DNA of 64,000 bases from Acidobacteriota bacterium (GCA_019639115.1 JAHBSM010000012.1:54824-118823); one strand, 5' to 3'; shown: positions 38,535 to 47,382, counted from the stretch's first letter. Notes: generated by a model not told the origin, from the letters alone. Program-made: numbers and translations.

Positions 38535-38999
38535 ATGAAGATATATCGTTCGGCCGTCATCGCGGCCGCGTTGCTGATGATCGGCGGGCTCGCTGTGACC
38601 GCACAGGCTCAGAAGAAAGCGCCTCCATACAAGATCGAGAAGGTCAAGATCGTGCCTTTTGACGAGGCTTCGGGCGAATTCGAGCCCGAGTTCGTCAACG
38701 GCACCGATCGCACGTTCTTTAACGATCTGAGCACGTCGCTTTTTGTCACGGTAATTGTCGAGGGCGAAGCAGGCTCGTTCGAAGTAGGCCGCAAGCTGCA
38801 GATCACGGTCACCGAGGGCAAACGCGTTAAATATACAAAGACCGAGCAGGTCGGGCTGATAGGCTCCGGCGGGCGATATCACGTGCCTGTATGGCTGTAT
38901 GGTTCTATGTGCAGCGATGTGAAGATCACAGCTAAACTCATGGGCCAGGCAAAGATCCAGACCGTCACGCGGACCGTCCGTTTCCTCTGCGGCGAATAG
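38535..38999 (+). CDS. Small secreted protein of unknown function
   Basis: 154 residues with a Sec signal (MKIYRSAVIAAALLMIGGLAVTA split at about residue 24, AQAQ|KK). An upstream in-frame start at 38493 would add a non-signal leader, so ATG 38535 is preferred. The mature part is predicted all-beta with two Cys (SMCSDV and RFLCGE). No family recognised. It follows the S10 peptidase, may be co-expressed with it, and has its own downstream hairpin. Confidence 0.65.
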   Translation: MKIYRSAVIAAALLMIGGLAVTAQAQKKAPPYKIEKVKIVPFDEASGEFEPEFVNGTDRTFFNDLSTSLFVTVIVEGEAGSFEVGRKLQITVTEGKRVKYTKTEQVGLIGSGGRYHVPVWLYGSMCSDVKITAKLMGQAKIQTVTRTVRFLCGE

Positions 39000-39018
39000 C
39001 TGCGGGTAAACTCGAAAA

Positions 39019-39058
39019 GGCCGTACTCGAGGGCTCGGTCCCCGGGTGCGGCCGTTTT
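39019..39058 (+). terminator. Possible terminator after the small secreted gene
   Basis: A 5-bp GC stem (GGCCG / CGGCC) with a long loop, followed by GTTTTATT on the plus strand, 20 bp after the stop codon at 38999. Confidence 0.45.
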
Positions 39059-39074
39059 ATTGGATCGACCGCGA

Positions 39075-39554
39075 TCAATGGTCCGCAACACCCGCGATCT
39101 GCCTGAGCGCGTGGCCCAGAACGGGCTCGATCGCTGCAAAACATTCCTCGACGGCCTTTGGCGAACCCGGCAGATTGACGATCAGCGTTCGCCCGCGGAT
39201 GCCGCAAACACCACGCGACAGGATCGCGGTCGGAGTGATCGCCGCTGTCGTTTGCCGCATTGCCTCGGCGAGGCCCGGCGCTTCCCGTTCGATCACGGCA
39301 AGCGTTGCCTCCGGTGTGTTGTCACGAGGCCCGAGCCCCGTCCCGCCAGTCGTAAAGATCACGTCGATATCGTCCCGGCCGCATAATTCGGCCAGAACGC
39401 CGGCTAATGGCTCCCGATCGTCGGTGGCCATCTGTCTGTGCGTAACTGCGGCACCGATGCTGCCGATCAGGGCCGCAAGACGGTCGCCTGAGACATCAGT
39501 CTCCGCTTGTCTTGTGTCGCTCACTGACACCACGGCTGCGTTGAATGCGGTCAT
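39075..39554 (-). CDS. Molybdopterin adenylyltransferase-like protein (MogA/MoaB family)
   Basis: 159 residues of the MoCF_biosynth fold. It activates molybdopterin by adenylylation before molybdate insertion. Motifs: AAVVSVSDTR near the start, DVIFTTGGTGLGPRDNTPEA (about 64-83, shown as two parts: TTGGTG and PRDNTPEA), and VNLPGSPKAVEEC near the end. It lies 16 bp after the EamA gene in the same direction. The genome also encodes MsrP (55309), a molybdoenzyme, which needs this cofactor. MogA versus MoaB cannot be separated by eye. Confidence 0.9.
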   Translation of the reverse strand: MTAFNAAVVSVSDTRQAETDVSGDRLAALIGSIGAAVTHRQMATDDREPLAGVLAELCGRDDIDVIFTTGGTGLGPRDNTPEATLAVIEREAPGLAEAMRQTTAAITPTAILSRGVCGIRGRTLIVNLPGSPKAVEECFAAIEPVLGHALRQIAGVADH

Positions 39555-39570
39555 TGCGTCACGGGCAGCT

Positions 39571-40464
39571 TCATGGTGCGACGCTGCTCTCGATCTCCTC
39601 CATCGCGGTATCCTGCCGCCGATTGTACATCACGCTCGCGATTACGCCTACTACCACGAGCATCATGCCCGCGATCGCCATCGGGCCCTGAGCTTCGCCC
39701 CAAACGATCCAACCGACCGTCACCGCATATATGAGCCCCGTATAGTTGACGATCGCCACGCCTGCGACCTTCTCTTTTTGCAAGGCGTTGGTCAGAAATA
39801 TCTGCCCGAGCTGCGAGAAAACGCCTACAAGGAACAGATACAGCCAATCCCACCCCATAGGCGTAACCCAACTGAACAATAGGCTTACGCCACCGGCGAC
39901 GAGCCCGACAAGCTGAAAATGCAGTACGATCGTCAGCGGATGTTCGCGGCCGCGCATCGAACGCACCAAATTGTATGCCATGCCCGAACATGCCGCCGAT
40001 ACTATGCCTACTGCCAGATAGAATGGCGAGATGCGTTCGTCGAACTGTTCTATGAGCAGCACGCCGCTGAAGGCGATCGTATAGAACGCCCACTGCATCG
40101 CCCGCACCGGCTCCTTGAGCACGAATATCGCGATCGTCGCGGTAAAAATAGGCGAGAGATACTGTATGGTCTGAGCCGAAGCGATCGGCATCTGCTGCAG
40201 TGTGATAAAGAAACAAAAAAGAGCGACCGTGCCGAACACACCACGTAAAAGCAGCAGGAGATGATTGTCGCCGATCAGGCTGCCGCCCTCGCGCCGCAAT
40301 CCGTAAACACAGAACGAGGCCGCGACCACGCAACGAAAGAACACGGTCTCCATCGCAGGTATATGAGCGACCTGCTTGACGAACACATTTGCCAAAAAGA
40401 ATGCCGCGGTCGAAAGGAACATCGACCTGACGCCGGGGGAAAGGAATGACGACGAGGAGCTCAA
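39571..40464 (-). CDS. EamA/DMT family transporter
   Basis: 297 residues forming about ten TM helices in two EamA repeats: repeat 1 about 15-145, repeat 2 about 155-285. Recognisable EamA segments are FFRCVVAASFCVYGLRR and, at the end of each repeat, the exporter-like ISPIFTATIAIFVLKEP and TGLIYAVTVGWIVWGE. Members export amino acids, nucleosides or other metabolites, but the substrate cannot be read from sequence. It is probably the first gene of a unit with mogA. Confidence 0.85.
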   Translation of the reverse strand: MSSSSSFLSPGVRSMFLSTAAFFLANVFVKQVAHIPAMETVFFRCVVAASFCVYGLRREGGSLIGDNHLLLLLRGVFGTVALFCFFITLQQMPIASAQTIQYLSPIFTATIAIFVLKEPVRAMQWAFYTIAFSGVLLIEQFDERISPFYLAVGIVSAACSGMAYNLVRSMRGREHPLTIVLHFQLVGLVAGGVSLLFSWVTPMGWDWLYLFLVGVFSQLGQIFLTNALQKEKVAGVAIVNYTGLIYAVTVGWIVWGEAQGPMAIAGMMLVVVGVIASVMYNRRQDTAMEEIESSVAP

Positions 40465-40635
40465 ACTATGATGCTAACAGATTTACAAAATCGACCGCCA
40501 ATACCCAAAGGTATTGTTAGCGTTTAACCGGGCTGCTTTCAGCAGTTTCAATAAGTAGCGGCAAATAAGATGGAGAAGGTCGGATGATTCTCCCTCGGCC
40601 AATACATCACGCCTACTGGCTTTGGAAAGCCTCCC

Positions 40636-41565
40636 CTACGGGCCACCGAATAGTTCTAAATTCTCCAATGGGATAGAAAGAAGTTCGTTGACACGATCCA
40701 CGAGTGACTCATTTGATTCGCAATAGTAAACCTCACTGAACGCGTTGCCAACTAGATGGTCAAAAAGCCACTTAAATGTATGGTCGTCCACCAACCAGCG
40801 ATCGGCCAAAAGATCGATCCAATTCTGCAGCGGTGTAAATTGATTCTGGCAAACAAGCAAGCAGATTCTAGAACAAATAGGAAATACGAACCATGACGGA
40901 AAAGTATGCAAATTGTTCCAGGTCGGACAGAGTACAGGACGATCGGAAGTCGGAAAGAACTTTTTCGATGGTGCCAAAAGTACCATCCATCGATAATCTA
41001 AAAGTAGTCGGGAACAAACTTCTGAGAGAACGATCATGTCATTCATTGGACCCTCAGTCTTCAAATCGTTTTCAAGTCCATCGACGAACACCGACATCTT
41101 ACTGTTAATCTCTGGTTCAGTGAGACCAGACCTCTCAAGGGTTCTCCTCCTTTCAATCGTTCTTTCAAACTTCCGATTCGAAAGCATCGTTTGCCCGAGC
41201 TTTCCACGCAGGATCATTGAAATTAGATAAACGGATAATCTTTCCTTTCCGGATGGAGTCAAAGCCTTGTCGTCGCGAAGCGAAGTCAGGAACTCAATCG
41301 CCGGCTGTTCAAACTCTTTAGCTAGAATATCTTCGTATTTTGTTTTTTCCTCAGTTCCGTCTTGTTTGGTAAATTTGTAGCGATTCAAAATCCACCCGGT
41401 GGACTTTGTAGTTTGTAGCTTCGGGTTCTGCTTCTGTTGATTCGGGCCGTCGTTGTAAGGCTTTCCCTTTTCATAGATCCAGACTTTAGGTTTTACCGCC
41501 GAGGGGTCAGTAAATCCCTTGAGGTAAAAGTTTGGTACGACATGGTGCCTTCGCTTTGCGCCCAC
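40636..41565 (-). CDS. DUF4238-type protein on a low-GC segment
   Basis: 309 residues, GTG start at 41565. The N-terminus MGAKRRHHVVPNFYLKGF carries the HHxxPxFYLKxF pattern of DUF4238 proteins, whose molecular function is not established. The rest is helical with many charged residues and a Cys/Trp-rich area (LCPTWNNLHTFPSWFVF). The region from about 40.5 to 41.7 kb is visibly poorer in GC and different in codon use (AAA, TTT, ATT-rich) than its neighbours. That suggests acquisition by transfer. No transposase, integrase or tRNA is adjacent. Confidence 0.7.
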   Translation of the reverse strand: MGAKRRHHVVPNFYLKGFTDPSAVKPKVWIYEKGKPYNDGPNQQKQNPKLQTTKSTGWILNRYKFTKQDGTEEKTKYEDILAKEFEQPAIEFLTSLRDDKALTPSGKERLSVYLISMILRGKLGQTMLSNRKFERTIERRRTLERSGLTEPEINSKMSVFVDGLENDLKTEGPMNDMIVLSEVCSRLLLDYRWMVLLAPSKKFFPTSDRPVLCPTWNNLHTFPSWFVFPICSRICLLVCQNQFTPLQNWIDLLADRWLVDDHTFKWLFDHLVGNAFSEVYYCESNESLVDRVNELLSIPLENLELFGGP

Positions 41566-41706
41566 GAAGTCATTTTACAAATCGCGCAAACCAACCGCAA
41601 AACTTGTTGAAGTTCAGGAAAGCAATTGGCCCAATGTAAATGGTCTGTTGAAGGGAAGGTTCCGACATGCTGCACGTTGGGGCCAATAAGTCGAAGGCTC
41701 ACCTTG

Positions 41707-43692
41707 CTAATCAAATCCCAACACTTTGCCGCCTTGATAAGTAATGAACGCGGCGGTGTATGCTAGGGCCGTCATATACGCGAACATAAAAGCGGGCCAA
41801 CGCCAGGAGTTTGTCTCGCGGCGAACGACCGCAAGCGTGGACATACACTGCATCGCGAGGACAAAGAAAACCATCAGGCTTAGGGCCGTCAGCGGCGTCC
41901 ACACCGGCGAACCGTCATCTCGCTTTGCGTCTCGGACGGCTGATACGAGCGTCTCCGATTGGGCGTTATCGTCGCTGCCGACGTTATAGATGATCGATAG
42001 CGTCGATACCAGCACCTCGCGGGCCGCAAAGCTCGCGATCAAAGCCACGCCGATCTTCCAATCAAAACCCAAAGGCTTGATCACGGGTTCGATGGCGTGG
42101 CCGAGACGGCCGGCAAAGCTCTGTTTCAACTGCTCCGACTCCGGCAAGGACGGTTCGCTTACTTCGCCTCCGATCGCGGTTCGCTGTTCGCTATCGGCCC
42201 GTAATCCGGCGGTATCTATCGCACGCGGAAAATAGGTCAGAGCCCAAAGCAGAATTGAGATCGCTAGGATGACCGTGCCGGCCCGTTTAAGGAACAGCCA
42301 GGCTCGCGTCATCATGTTGAACAGTACAGTTTTGAGATTCGGCAGCCGATAGGGCGGCAGCTCCATCAGAAATGGCGGAGGCGGGGCCTTCAGGAGTGTC
42401 CGTTTGAGCAGGAACGCGATGATTATCGCCGCAAATATACCCAGGGCATACATCGCAAGCATCAGTACGGCCCCGACCGAGATGATCCCGAAAACCGTTT
42501 GACCCGCAAAGACCGTCGCGATCATCAGCGTGTAAACCGGCAAACGGGCCGAACACGACATGAACGGTGCGATCATTATCGTCGCAAAGCGGTCGCGGCG
42601 ACTCTCGATCGTCCGCGTAGCCATAATGCCCGGTATAGCACACGCGAAACTCGAAATGAGCGGAAGGAAAGCCTTGCCGTGGAGCCCGACGCGCGCCATC
42701 AATTTATCCATCAAAAAAGCTGCGCGAGCCATATAGCCGCTGTCCTCAAGGATCGAGATAAAAAAGAACAACAGCAAAATCTGAGGGAGAAAAACGACCA
42801 CGCCGCCGACGCCGGCAATGATGCCGTCAGCGATCAGATCGGTCAGAATGCCAGCCGGCAGCAGCTCTTTGGCCTCGTTCGCCAAAGCTCCAAAGCCCTT
42901 CTCTAGCAGGTCCATCGGCAGGCTGGCCCACGAGAATATCGTCTGAAACACAACCAGAAGGACGAGGATCAGTATCGCCAGCCCAAAAACCCTGTGCGTC
43001 AGTACACGGTCGATCTTGTCGGAGAGCCGATGACTGGATTGATCGCTATGCCAGACCGATTCCTGAGCGACATCGGAGATGAAAGAATATCTTGCAAAGA
43101 TCTTGCCGTTCGTCGTGTCGTCGCGCACGGCCTCAAGGAGCGGTTCGGGCAGTACCGGCTCCGAGCCAAGCGCGGCGGCAGCGGCGGCACGCAACTCGTC
43201 GATGCCGCGGCCCGTCTTTGCGTTGACCTCAACGACCGGACACTTGAGCAGCGCCGAGAGCATCTCGCGATCTATCTTGTGAAGCTGCCGCTCAAATAGG
43301 TCGATCATCGTCAGTGCGACAACGACCGGTATGCCGAACTCAAGCAGTTGGGTAACGAGATATAGATTGCGTTCTAGGTTGGTCGCATCAACGACGGCTA
43401 TTACTACGTCGGGGCGGCTGATCCCGGCCTGTTTTCCTGTAATAACGTCGCGGGCGATCTGTTCGTCGAGCGATGTCGCGTCCAGGCTGTACAGTCCGGG
43501 CAGATCGATCAGCCTGACAAGCCGATCATCCATCTGCCACTGGCCTTCTTTGCGTTCGACCGTGACACCGGGATAGTTAGCGACCTTTTGCCGCAGTCCT
43601 GTGAGTGAATTGAAAAGTGTTGTCTTACCGGCGTTGGGATTGCCTGCAAGGGCTATGGTCACCTGGTCGTCGCGAGCGGCGGCATCATTCAT
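41707..43692 (-). CDS. feoB: Ferrous iron transporter FeoB
   Basis: 661-residue inner-membrane Fe(II) uptake protein. N-terminal G domain: GNPNAGKTTLFNSLTG (G1, about 17-32), the switch ANYPGVTVERKEG, DLPGLYSLD (G3), and the NTPase-regulating GDI-like part. From about 270 onwards are TM segments with the two gate domains: SILEDSGYMARAAFLMDK (first gate) and FISSFACAIPGIMATRTI (core region). Typical C-terminal TM helices end near 650. It lies 17 bp after feoA in the same direction. Confidence 0.97.
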   Translation of the reverse strand: MNDAAARDDQVTIALAGNPNAGKTTLFNSLTGLRQKVANYPGVTVERKEGQWQMDDRLVRLIDLPGLYSLDATSLDEQIARDVITGKQAGISRPDVVIAVVDATNLERNLYLVTQLLEFGIPVVVALTMIDLFERQLHKIDREMLSALLKCPVVEVNAKTGRGIDELRAAAAAALGSEPVLPEPLLEAVRDDTTNGKIFARYSFISDVAQESVWHSDQSSHRLSDKIDRVLTHRVFGLAILILVLLVVFQTIFSWASLPMDLLEKGFGALANEAKELLPAGILTDLIADGIIAGVGGVVVFLPQILLLFFFISILEDSGYMARAAFLMDKLMARVGLHGKAFLPLISSFACAIPGIMATRTIESRRDRFATIMIAPFMSCSARLPVYTLMIATVFAGQTVFGIISVGAVLMLAMYALGIFAAIIIAFLLKRTLLKAPPPPFLMELPPYRLPNLKTVLFNMMTRAWLFLKRAGTVILAISILLWALTYFPRAIDTAGLRADSEQRTAIGGEVSEPSLPESEQLKQSFAGRLGHAIEPVIKPLGFDWKIGVALIASFAAREVLVSTLSIIYNVGSDDNAQSETLVSAVRDAKRDDGSPVWTPLTALSLMVFFVLAMQCMSTLAVVRRETNSWRWPAFMFAYMTALAYTAAFITYQGGKVLGFD

Positions 43693-43709
43693 AACAGCTC
43701 GATGCCGGA

Positions 43710-43946
43710 CTAAGCAATCGGTGCTATCGGTGCGATCTCGACGGCCGCGGCCTCATTGAGACGCATTGCGAGGCTGTAGCCCCGGACACGTACCTCGATC
43801 GGGTCACCGAATGGAGCCGACCGCACGACCGAAACTTCAGCTCCGGGCACGATGCCCATCTCCATCATCCGCTTTGCGAGCAGATTGTCTCCCGCGACCG
43901 AGGTCACGAGTGCGGGTTTTCCTTTTGATAGCTGATCTAATCTCAT
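43710..43946 (-). CDS. feoA: FeoA family protein
   Basis: A 78-residue SH3-like cytoplasmic protein that interacts with FeoB and is needed for Fe(II) uptake. Signatures: MRLDQLSKGKPALVTSV and the VRVRGYSLAMRLNEAAAVEI end. Length fits the family. First gene of feoAB, with its start 56 bp from the -10 of a promoter overlapped by a Fur-like palindrome. Confidence 0.95.
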   Translation of the reverse strand: MRLDQLSKGKPALVTSVAGDNLLAKRMMEMGIVPGAEVSVVRSAPFGDPIEVRVRGYSLAMRLNEAAAVEIAPIAPIA

Positions 43947-44001
43947 TCGGATCTCTTAGGGCTCCGAGCCCCGCTGCTTTCGATCTGCGCCGACTGCGAA
44001 A

Positions 44002-44036
44002 ATATTACTCTAATTGAAATCAATTTTCAATTTCAA
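44002..44036 (-). promoter_or_regulatory. feoAB promoter overlapped by a Fur-type palindrome
   Basis: Minus strand TTGAAA (44025-44030), 17-base spacer, TAATAT (44002-44007). A 23-bp inverted repeat spans 44014-44036 with exact 7-bp outer arms TTGAAAT / ATTTCAA. Its inner 19 bp match the 9-1-9 Fur-box layout in 11 of 19 positions by my count. The repeat covers the -35 element, so a repressor bound there would block transcription, as expected for iron-responsive control of feoAB. Confidence 0.65.
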
Positions 44037-44081
44037 AGATGGAATACTCGACCAAGACCGCCAACCGGGCTGTTCGGAACG

Positions 44082-45548
44082 CTAGGGTAAGGTCTTGAGG
44101 TCTGCTGTGAAGCCGCCCGCTGAAATGCGAAGCGGAGTGCGTGCCGGATCGAGGCCCAGCCAGATCTTGGGTGCAAGTTGATCGAGCTGTGGGCTTCCCG
44201 TGTTGATCGTGATCTGCTGCGCGCCGACCTTGCGTCCATCGATAGTTATTTCCGCCGGAGTTCCCGGCCGAAGCGTGAATATAAGAACGCGATCGGTCCA
44301 GAATACCGCGACGCGCGTGTCGTTGATAGGATTCGACGGGTCGCGGCTCGGCTTTAAATTAAAAGATCGCATCGCGTAGAGCAGAGATACGAGCGAGTGC
44401 GTGCCTACGGGTGCGTCAAATCGCGTGTTGCCGATCGTGACGCTCCCGAGACGCGTGTCAAAGCTCGCCTGTTGATTCGATCCGGCCATCGGGCCCGCCG
44501 CCTTGAACTCGAATCGACGCGGTGCCAGCGTGTCTGGATTGACGTAGGACGACATCATGTCGCCGAGTTGGAACGGCCCCGCGCCATCGACACCGGTCAC
44601 GCGTGCCGTCAGCACAAGCGTGTCCTGCTGGTCGATCAATCTGCGTTCGGCCGCTGCGAATGTAATTGTGCCGATCTGACGTTCGCCCTGCCGGAGCGTG
44701 TATTCGAGCGTCTCGCCGAGTTTGAATGCAAGCTCCGGCAAGAGCGGCTGGTTGTCCTGGTAAGGCGGCGGTGTCGCGGTCGGCCTCGGCGTCGGGCCGG
44801 GCGTGGGTGCGGGCGGAGGCGTCGGCTTCGGCGTGGCACCGGGAGCAGGCGGCGGCTCATCGACCGAGATCCCGGTCGCTTTGCCGCGAACGACGCCTTT
44901 AGCGGTCCTGAACGAGAACGCGACCGGTACACGGTCAGAGTCGGAAGTGAACCAGACCTTCATTTCCCTGATCCCGCGGCTGTCGAGATAAGTGCCGGAT
45001 ACGTTTGAGACGATCGCGTCGAAATCGCCTGCATCCGTCCGTACGCGATCGCTGCCCGTCGCCGCGAACGTAAGCGTCGAAAAACCGTCCTCGTCAATTA
45101 TCTGAAAACTGCCGTTGCCTTCGTTCCTACGTGCCTGAAAAAGCGCCAAAACCGCGTCGCCTGCATTGCCGCCTGCGTCCAGGACGATCGGCTTGGGCAG
45201 CGGGCCGCCAAGGATCGTCTTGCGAATATAGAACGGCGTACCTGCATCAGCGGATGCATAGATCAAACGTTCTTCGTCCACCACCGGGAAAGCAAAGCTG
45301 CCCAAGCCATTGGTCTTGACCCGGGAGCGTATCTCGACGGCGTCGCGGCCCTCATATTTGTCCCGTGATGCGACGTATATCTCAGCAAAGCCGATGTCAG
45401 GAAACTTTTCGAACGAGATCATGTACGTGGCCTTTTCACCGACGCGAAAGATCGAAGGAGCAGCCTGCGCGGCCGCTTCGGCTGCGAAAATAGACAAGGC
45501 CGCGAGAAACGCGGCAGCGAGGCGGTATCTGGTCGGCAGTTTCATCAA
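44082..45548 (-). CDS. Secreted protein with two DUF3108 domains
   Basis: 488 residues: signal peptide (RYRLAAAFLAALSIFAAEAAAQA-type, about 1-27), a DUF3108 domain (about 30-235), a Pro/Thr-rich linker (APGATPKPTPPPAPTPGPT; about 240-275) and a second DUF3108-like domain (about 280-480). Domain 1 is recognisable by FRVGEKATYMISFEKFPDIGFAEI; domain 2 by LAFKLGETLEYTLRQGERQIGTITF. DUF3108 proteins are secreted beta-barrel-like proteins of unknown function. Its start overlaps the pyrF stop by 4 bp, so the two are coupled. Confidence 0.82.
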   Translation of the reverse strand: MMKLPTRYRLAAAFLAALSIFAAEAAAQAAPSIFRVGEKATYMISFEKFPDIGFAEIYVASRDKYEGRDAVEIRSRVKTNGLGSFAFPVVDEERLIYASADAGTPFYIRKTILGGPLPKPIVLDAGGNAGDAVLALFQARRNEGNGSFQIIDEDGFSTLTFAATGSDRVRTDAGDFDAIVSNVSGTYLDSRGIREMKVWFTSDSDRVPVAFSFRTAKGVVRGKATGISVDEPPPAPGATPKPTPPPAPTPGPTPRPTATPPPYQDNQPLLPELAFKLGETLEYTLRQGERQIGTITFAAAERRLIDQQDTLVLTARVTGVDGAGPFQLGDMMSSYVNPDTLAPRRFEFKAAGPMAGSNQQASFDTRLGSVTIGNTRFDAPVGTHSLVSLLYAMRSFNLKPSRDPSNPINDTRVAVFWTDRVLIFTLRPGTPAEITIDGRKVGAQQITINTGSPQLDQLAPKIWLGLDPARTPLRISAGGFTADLKTLP

Positions 45549-46297
45549 ATCTCTTCGACTTCTCGTACAAGTTCCTCGACCGCAAGCACCATGTCGTCGG
45601 ACCGTGTTATCGGACGGCCCACCACGACATGATCCGCACCGGAACGCAAGGCGTCCGCAAATGTTGTAACACGCTTTTGATCGTCAAACGTTGCATTTAA
45701 CAGCCTTATGCCGGGCGTGACGATGATCATTTCGCGTCCCGGGAAATGTTCGCGGATAAGGGCGGCCTCCCTCGCCGAGGCCACAATGCCGTCCATTCCC
45801 GATGCGTGGGCCAATCTGGCAAGCCGCAGAACCTGATCTTCTACAGTGTCCGCAATGCCTGTCGCAGCGAGCACATCCGCGTCCGAACTCGTTAGAACCG
45901 TTACGGCTATGACCAGCGGCCGAGGTTCGGCGCCGACGTTAGCAGCCGACTCTGCCGCACGACGCATCATCTCCGCACCGCCGGCAGCATGGACGTTGAA
46001 CATCCAAACGCCGCATTTGGCTGCTTCAGCCGCAGCCATCGCGACCGTATTCGGTATGTCGTGAAATTTGAGATCGAGAAAAACGCGATGCCCGTCGCCG
46101 CAAATACGCCTGACTAGATCGGGGCCCGCTGCCGTAAATAGCTGCAGCCCGACCTTGAACGCGCCGACTCGGCCCGACAGACGCCCGACGATCGACATCG
46201 CATCGTCCGCCGACGGAACATCGAGGGCGACGATGAGCCTCTCCCTCGGAGCGAGGTTCGCAGCGGTAGATCCAATGCCTGGGACTGTTGAGATCAG
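45545..46297 (-). CDS. pyrF: Orotidine 5'-phosphate decarboxylase, non-ATG start likely
   Basis: Decarboxylates OMP to UMP, the last step of pyrimidine synthesis. The catalytic motif FLDLKFHDIPNTV (DxKxxDI) is present, and phosphate-binding VTPGIR with the C-terminal GADHVVVGRPIT also matches. The first ATG (46198) falls inside the barrel, but the same frame upstream codes RERLIVALDVPSADDA, which is the conserved N-terminus with the substrate-binding Asp. The true start must therefore lie upstream. The only plausible codon seen is CTG 46297, 6 bases after AGGA, but this is tentative. It overlaps the next gene by 4 bp. Confidence 0.9.
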   Translation of the reverse strand: MISTVPGIGSTAANLAPRERLIVALDVPSADDAMSIVGRLSGRVGAFKVGLQLFTAAGPDLVRRICGDGHRVFLDLKFHDIPNTVAMAAAEAAKCGVWMFNVHAAGGAEMMRRAAESAANVGAEPRPLVIAVTVLTSSDADVLAATGIADTVEDQVLRLARLAHASGMDGIVASAREAALIREHFPGREMIIVTPGIRLLNATFDDQKRVTTFADALRSGADHVVVGRPITRSDDMVLAVEELVREVEEI

Positions 46298-46305
46298 ATG
46301 TTTTC

Positions 46306-46593
46306 CTAATCGAGGTCCAAAGGATTCCTGAACGGCGTTTCGGTGTCGGTGTCTGCTCGTTTCATCGCCTCGCGAAACTTCTCTTCGAGCAGGCGTTCGC
46401 GATCCTTCTGTGATGACATCTCCTGGGCAAAAAGCTGCTCGCGAAGCTCTTTCTGCTTCTCGAGCCCGCTTTTAAGCTCGTCAAATGACGCGGCCGCTTT
46501 TTTCTTCTCCTCGTGCGAGATCAACGCTCCGGTGGCAGCATCGATGGTCAGCGTCGAATCGCAGCAAGGACAGATGACTGAGAATTTGTCCAT
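46306..46593 (-). CDS. Small Zn-ribbon/coiled-coil protein, unknown
   Basis: 95 residues. An N-terminal CPCC pair (VICPCCDSTLTID) suggests half of a zinc site or a redox pair, followed by a charged helical part (about 30-75) likely to form a coiled coil. It sits between a lipoprotein gene (7 bp upstream) and pyrF (8 bp downstream) on the same strand, so it is part of that operon. No named family recognised. Confidence 0.65.
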   Translation of the reverse strand: MDKFSVICPCCDSTLTIDAATGALISHEEKKKAAASFDELKSGLEKQKELREQLFAQEMSSQKDRERLLEEKFREAMKRADTDTETPFRNPLDLD

Positions 46594-46600
46594 ACGTTCG

Positions 46601-47251
46601 TCAGGGTTTGGCTCCCTGCTGCTTGAGTATCTCGGCCTTGTTCACCGGCGGGCCCGTCGGCGGAGGCGGCGGCTGCTTTACACCCGCAAGGTCCGTCAAC
46701 AATATCGAAGGCACCGTAACGACGCTCGGTATCTTATCCGACGGGATCTTTACCGATCTTCCGTTCTTGAGATACACGACCACCGACTCGTTCCTGCCGT
46801 TGACGGTGCGCACCGCTTTGATCAGATATTTGTGGTCCTTGAACGTACGCGTCTCTATGAACGAACCGTCCTTGCCCATCGTTGTCTGAACCTCAGAATT
46901 CTCGGGTGCCGGCATCACGGGCGTCTTAGTGCCCGGCGGCAACGGCGGCCCTTCGACGATCTGACGTCGTCCGGCCTGCTGGCCTATCCCGCCAGTTCCC
47001 GGCGTATCGATCGATGGCATCGGGGCATTTGGATCCGGAGCCGTGACTCCGCGAGTATCGGGAGCGACATTCGAAGGAACTGAACCCGCATCGGTATTGG
47101 CGACAACGCCGCCTAAGTTTGCGTTAGACTGCGGCGCTGATGCCGAATTGCCGGTCGTGCTTGTGTTCTTAGCCTGTTCGACGGGACCGCCGCCGCATCC
47201 GGCAAACAATACTGCCGTCAGGATCAAAAATACTGGTCGAATTGAGCTCAT
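46601..47251 (-). CDS. Asn/Ala-rich lipoprotein, unknown function
   Basis: 216 residues starting at ATG 47251 (MSSIRPVFLILTAVLFAGC, lipobox FAGC). A longer open frame to 47470 would bury the signal and is rejected. A flexible linker (NTSTTGNSASAPQSNANLGG) follows, then a compact domain with VVVYLKNGRSVKIPSDKIPSV, and a Pro-rich end (QPPPPPTGPPVNKA). No family recognised. It is the promoter-proximal member of a unit lipoprotein-46306 gene-pyrF-DUF3108. Confidence 0.68.
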   Translation of the reverse strand: MSSIRPVFLILTAVLFAGCGGGPVEQAKNTSTTGNSASAPQSNANLGGVVANTDAGSVPSNVAPDTRGVTAPDPNAPMPSIDTPGTGGIGQQAGRRQIVEGPPLPPGTKTPVMPAPENSEVQTTMGKDGSFIETRTFKDHKYLIKAVRTVNGRNESVVVYLKNGRSVKIPSDKIPSVVTVPSILLTDLAGVKQPPPPPTGPPVNKAEILKQQGAKP

Positions 47252-47322
47252 ACTGCTTTGCTCTGCTGCCTGCAACTCCTTAACTGTGTGATGATAACGA
47301 AAAATCGCCGCCGAATAAAGAA

Positions 47323-47358
47323 CGCGGGAGCCCGCAACATTTGCAACGAGCTCCCGCG
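47323..47358 (-). terminator. Intrinsic terminator of glnA
   Basis: Exact 9-bp arms CGCGGGAGC / GCTCCCGCG with an 18-base loop, about 25 bp after the glnA stop on the minus strand, followed by TTCTTTATT. Confidence 0.85.
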
Positions 47359-47382
47359 AGTTCAGCGAACACTTTCCGACGT

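Noticed and set aside
39046..39882. 278-residue plus-strand frame over mogA/eamA
   Set aside because: Opposes two genes with clear families; its sequence is low-information Arg/Ala/Pro.
40470..41706. Prophage or IS element at the DUF4238 island
   Set aside because: No transposase, integrase, terminal inverted repeat or tRNA target was found; only composition and one gene differ.
41493..41714. 73-residue minus-strand frame upstream of feoB and DUF4238
   Set aside because: It overlaps the start of DUF4238 in another frame and has no recognisable sequence.
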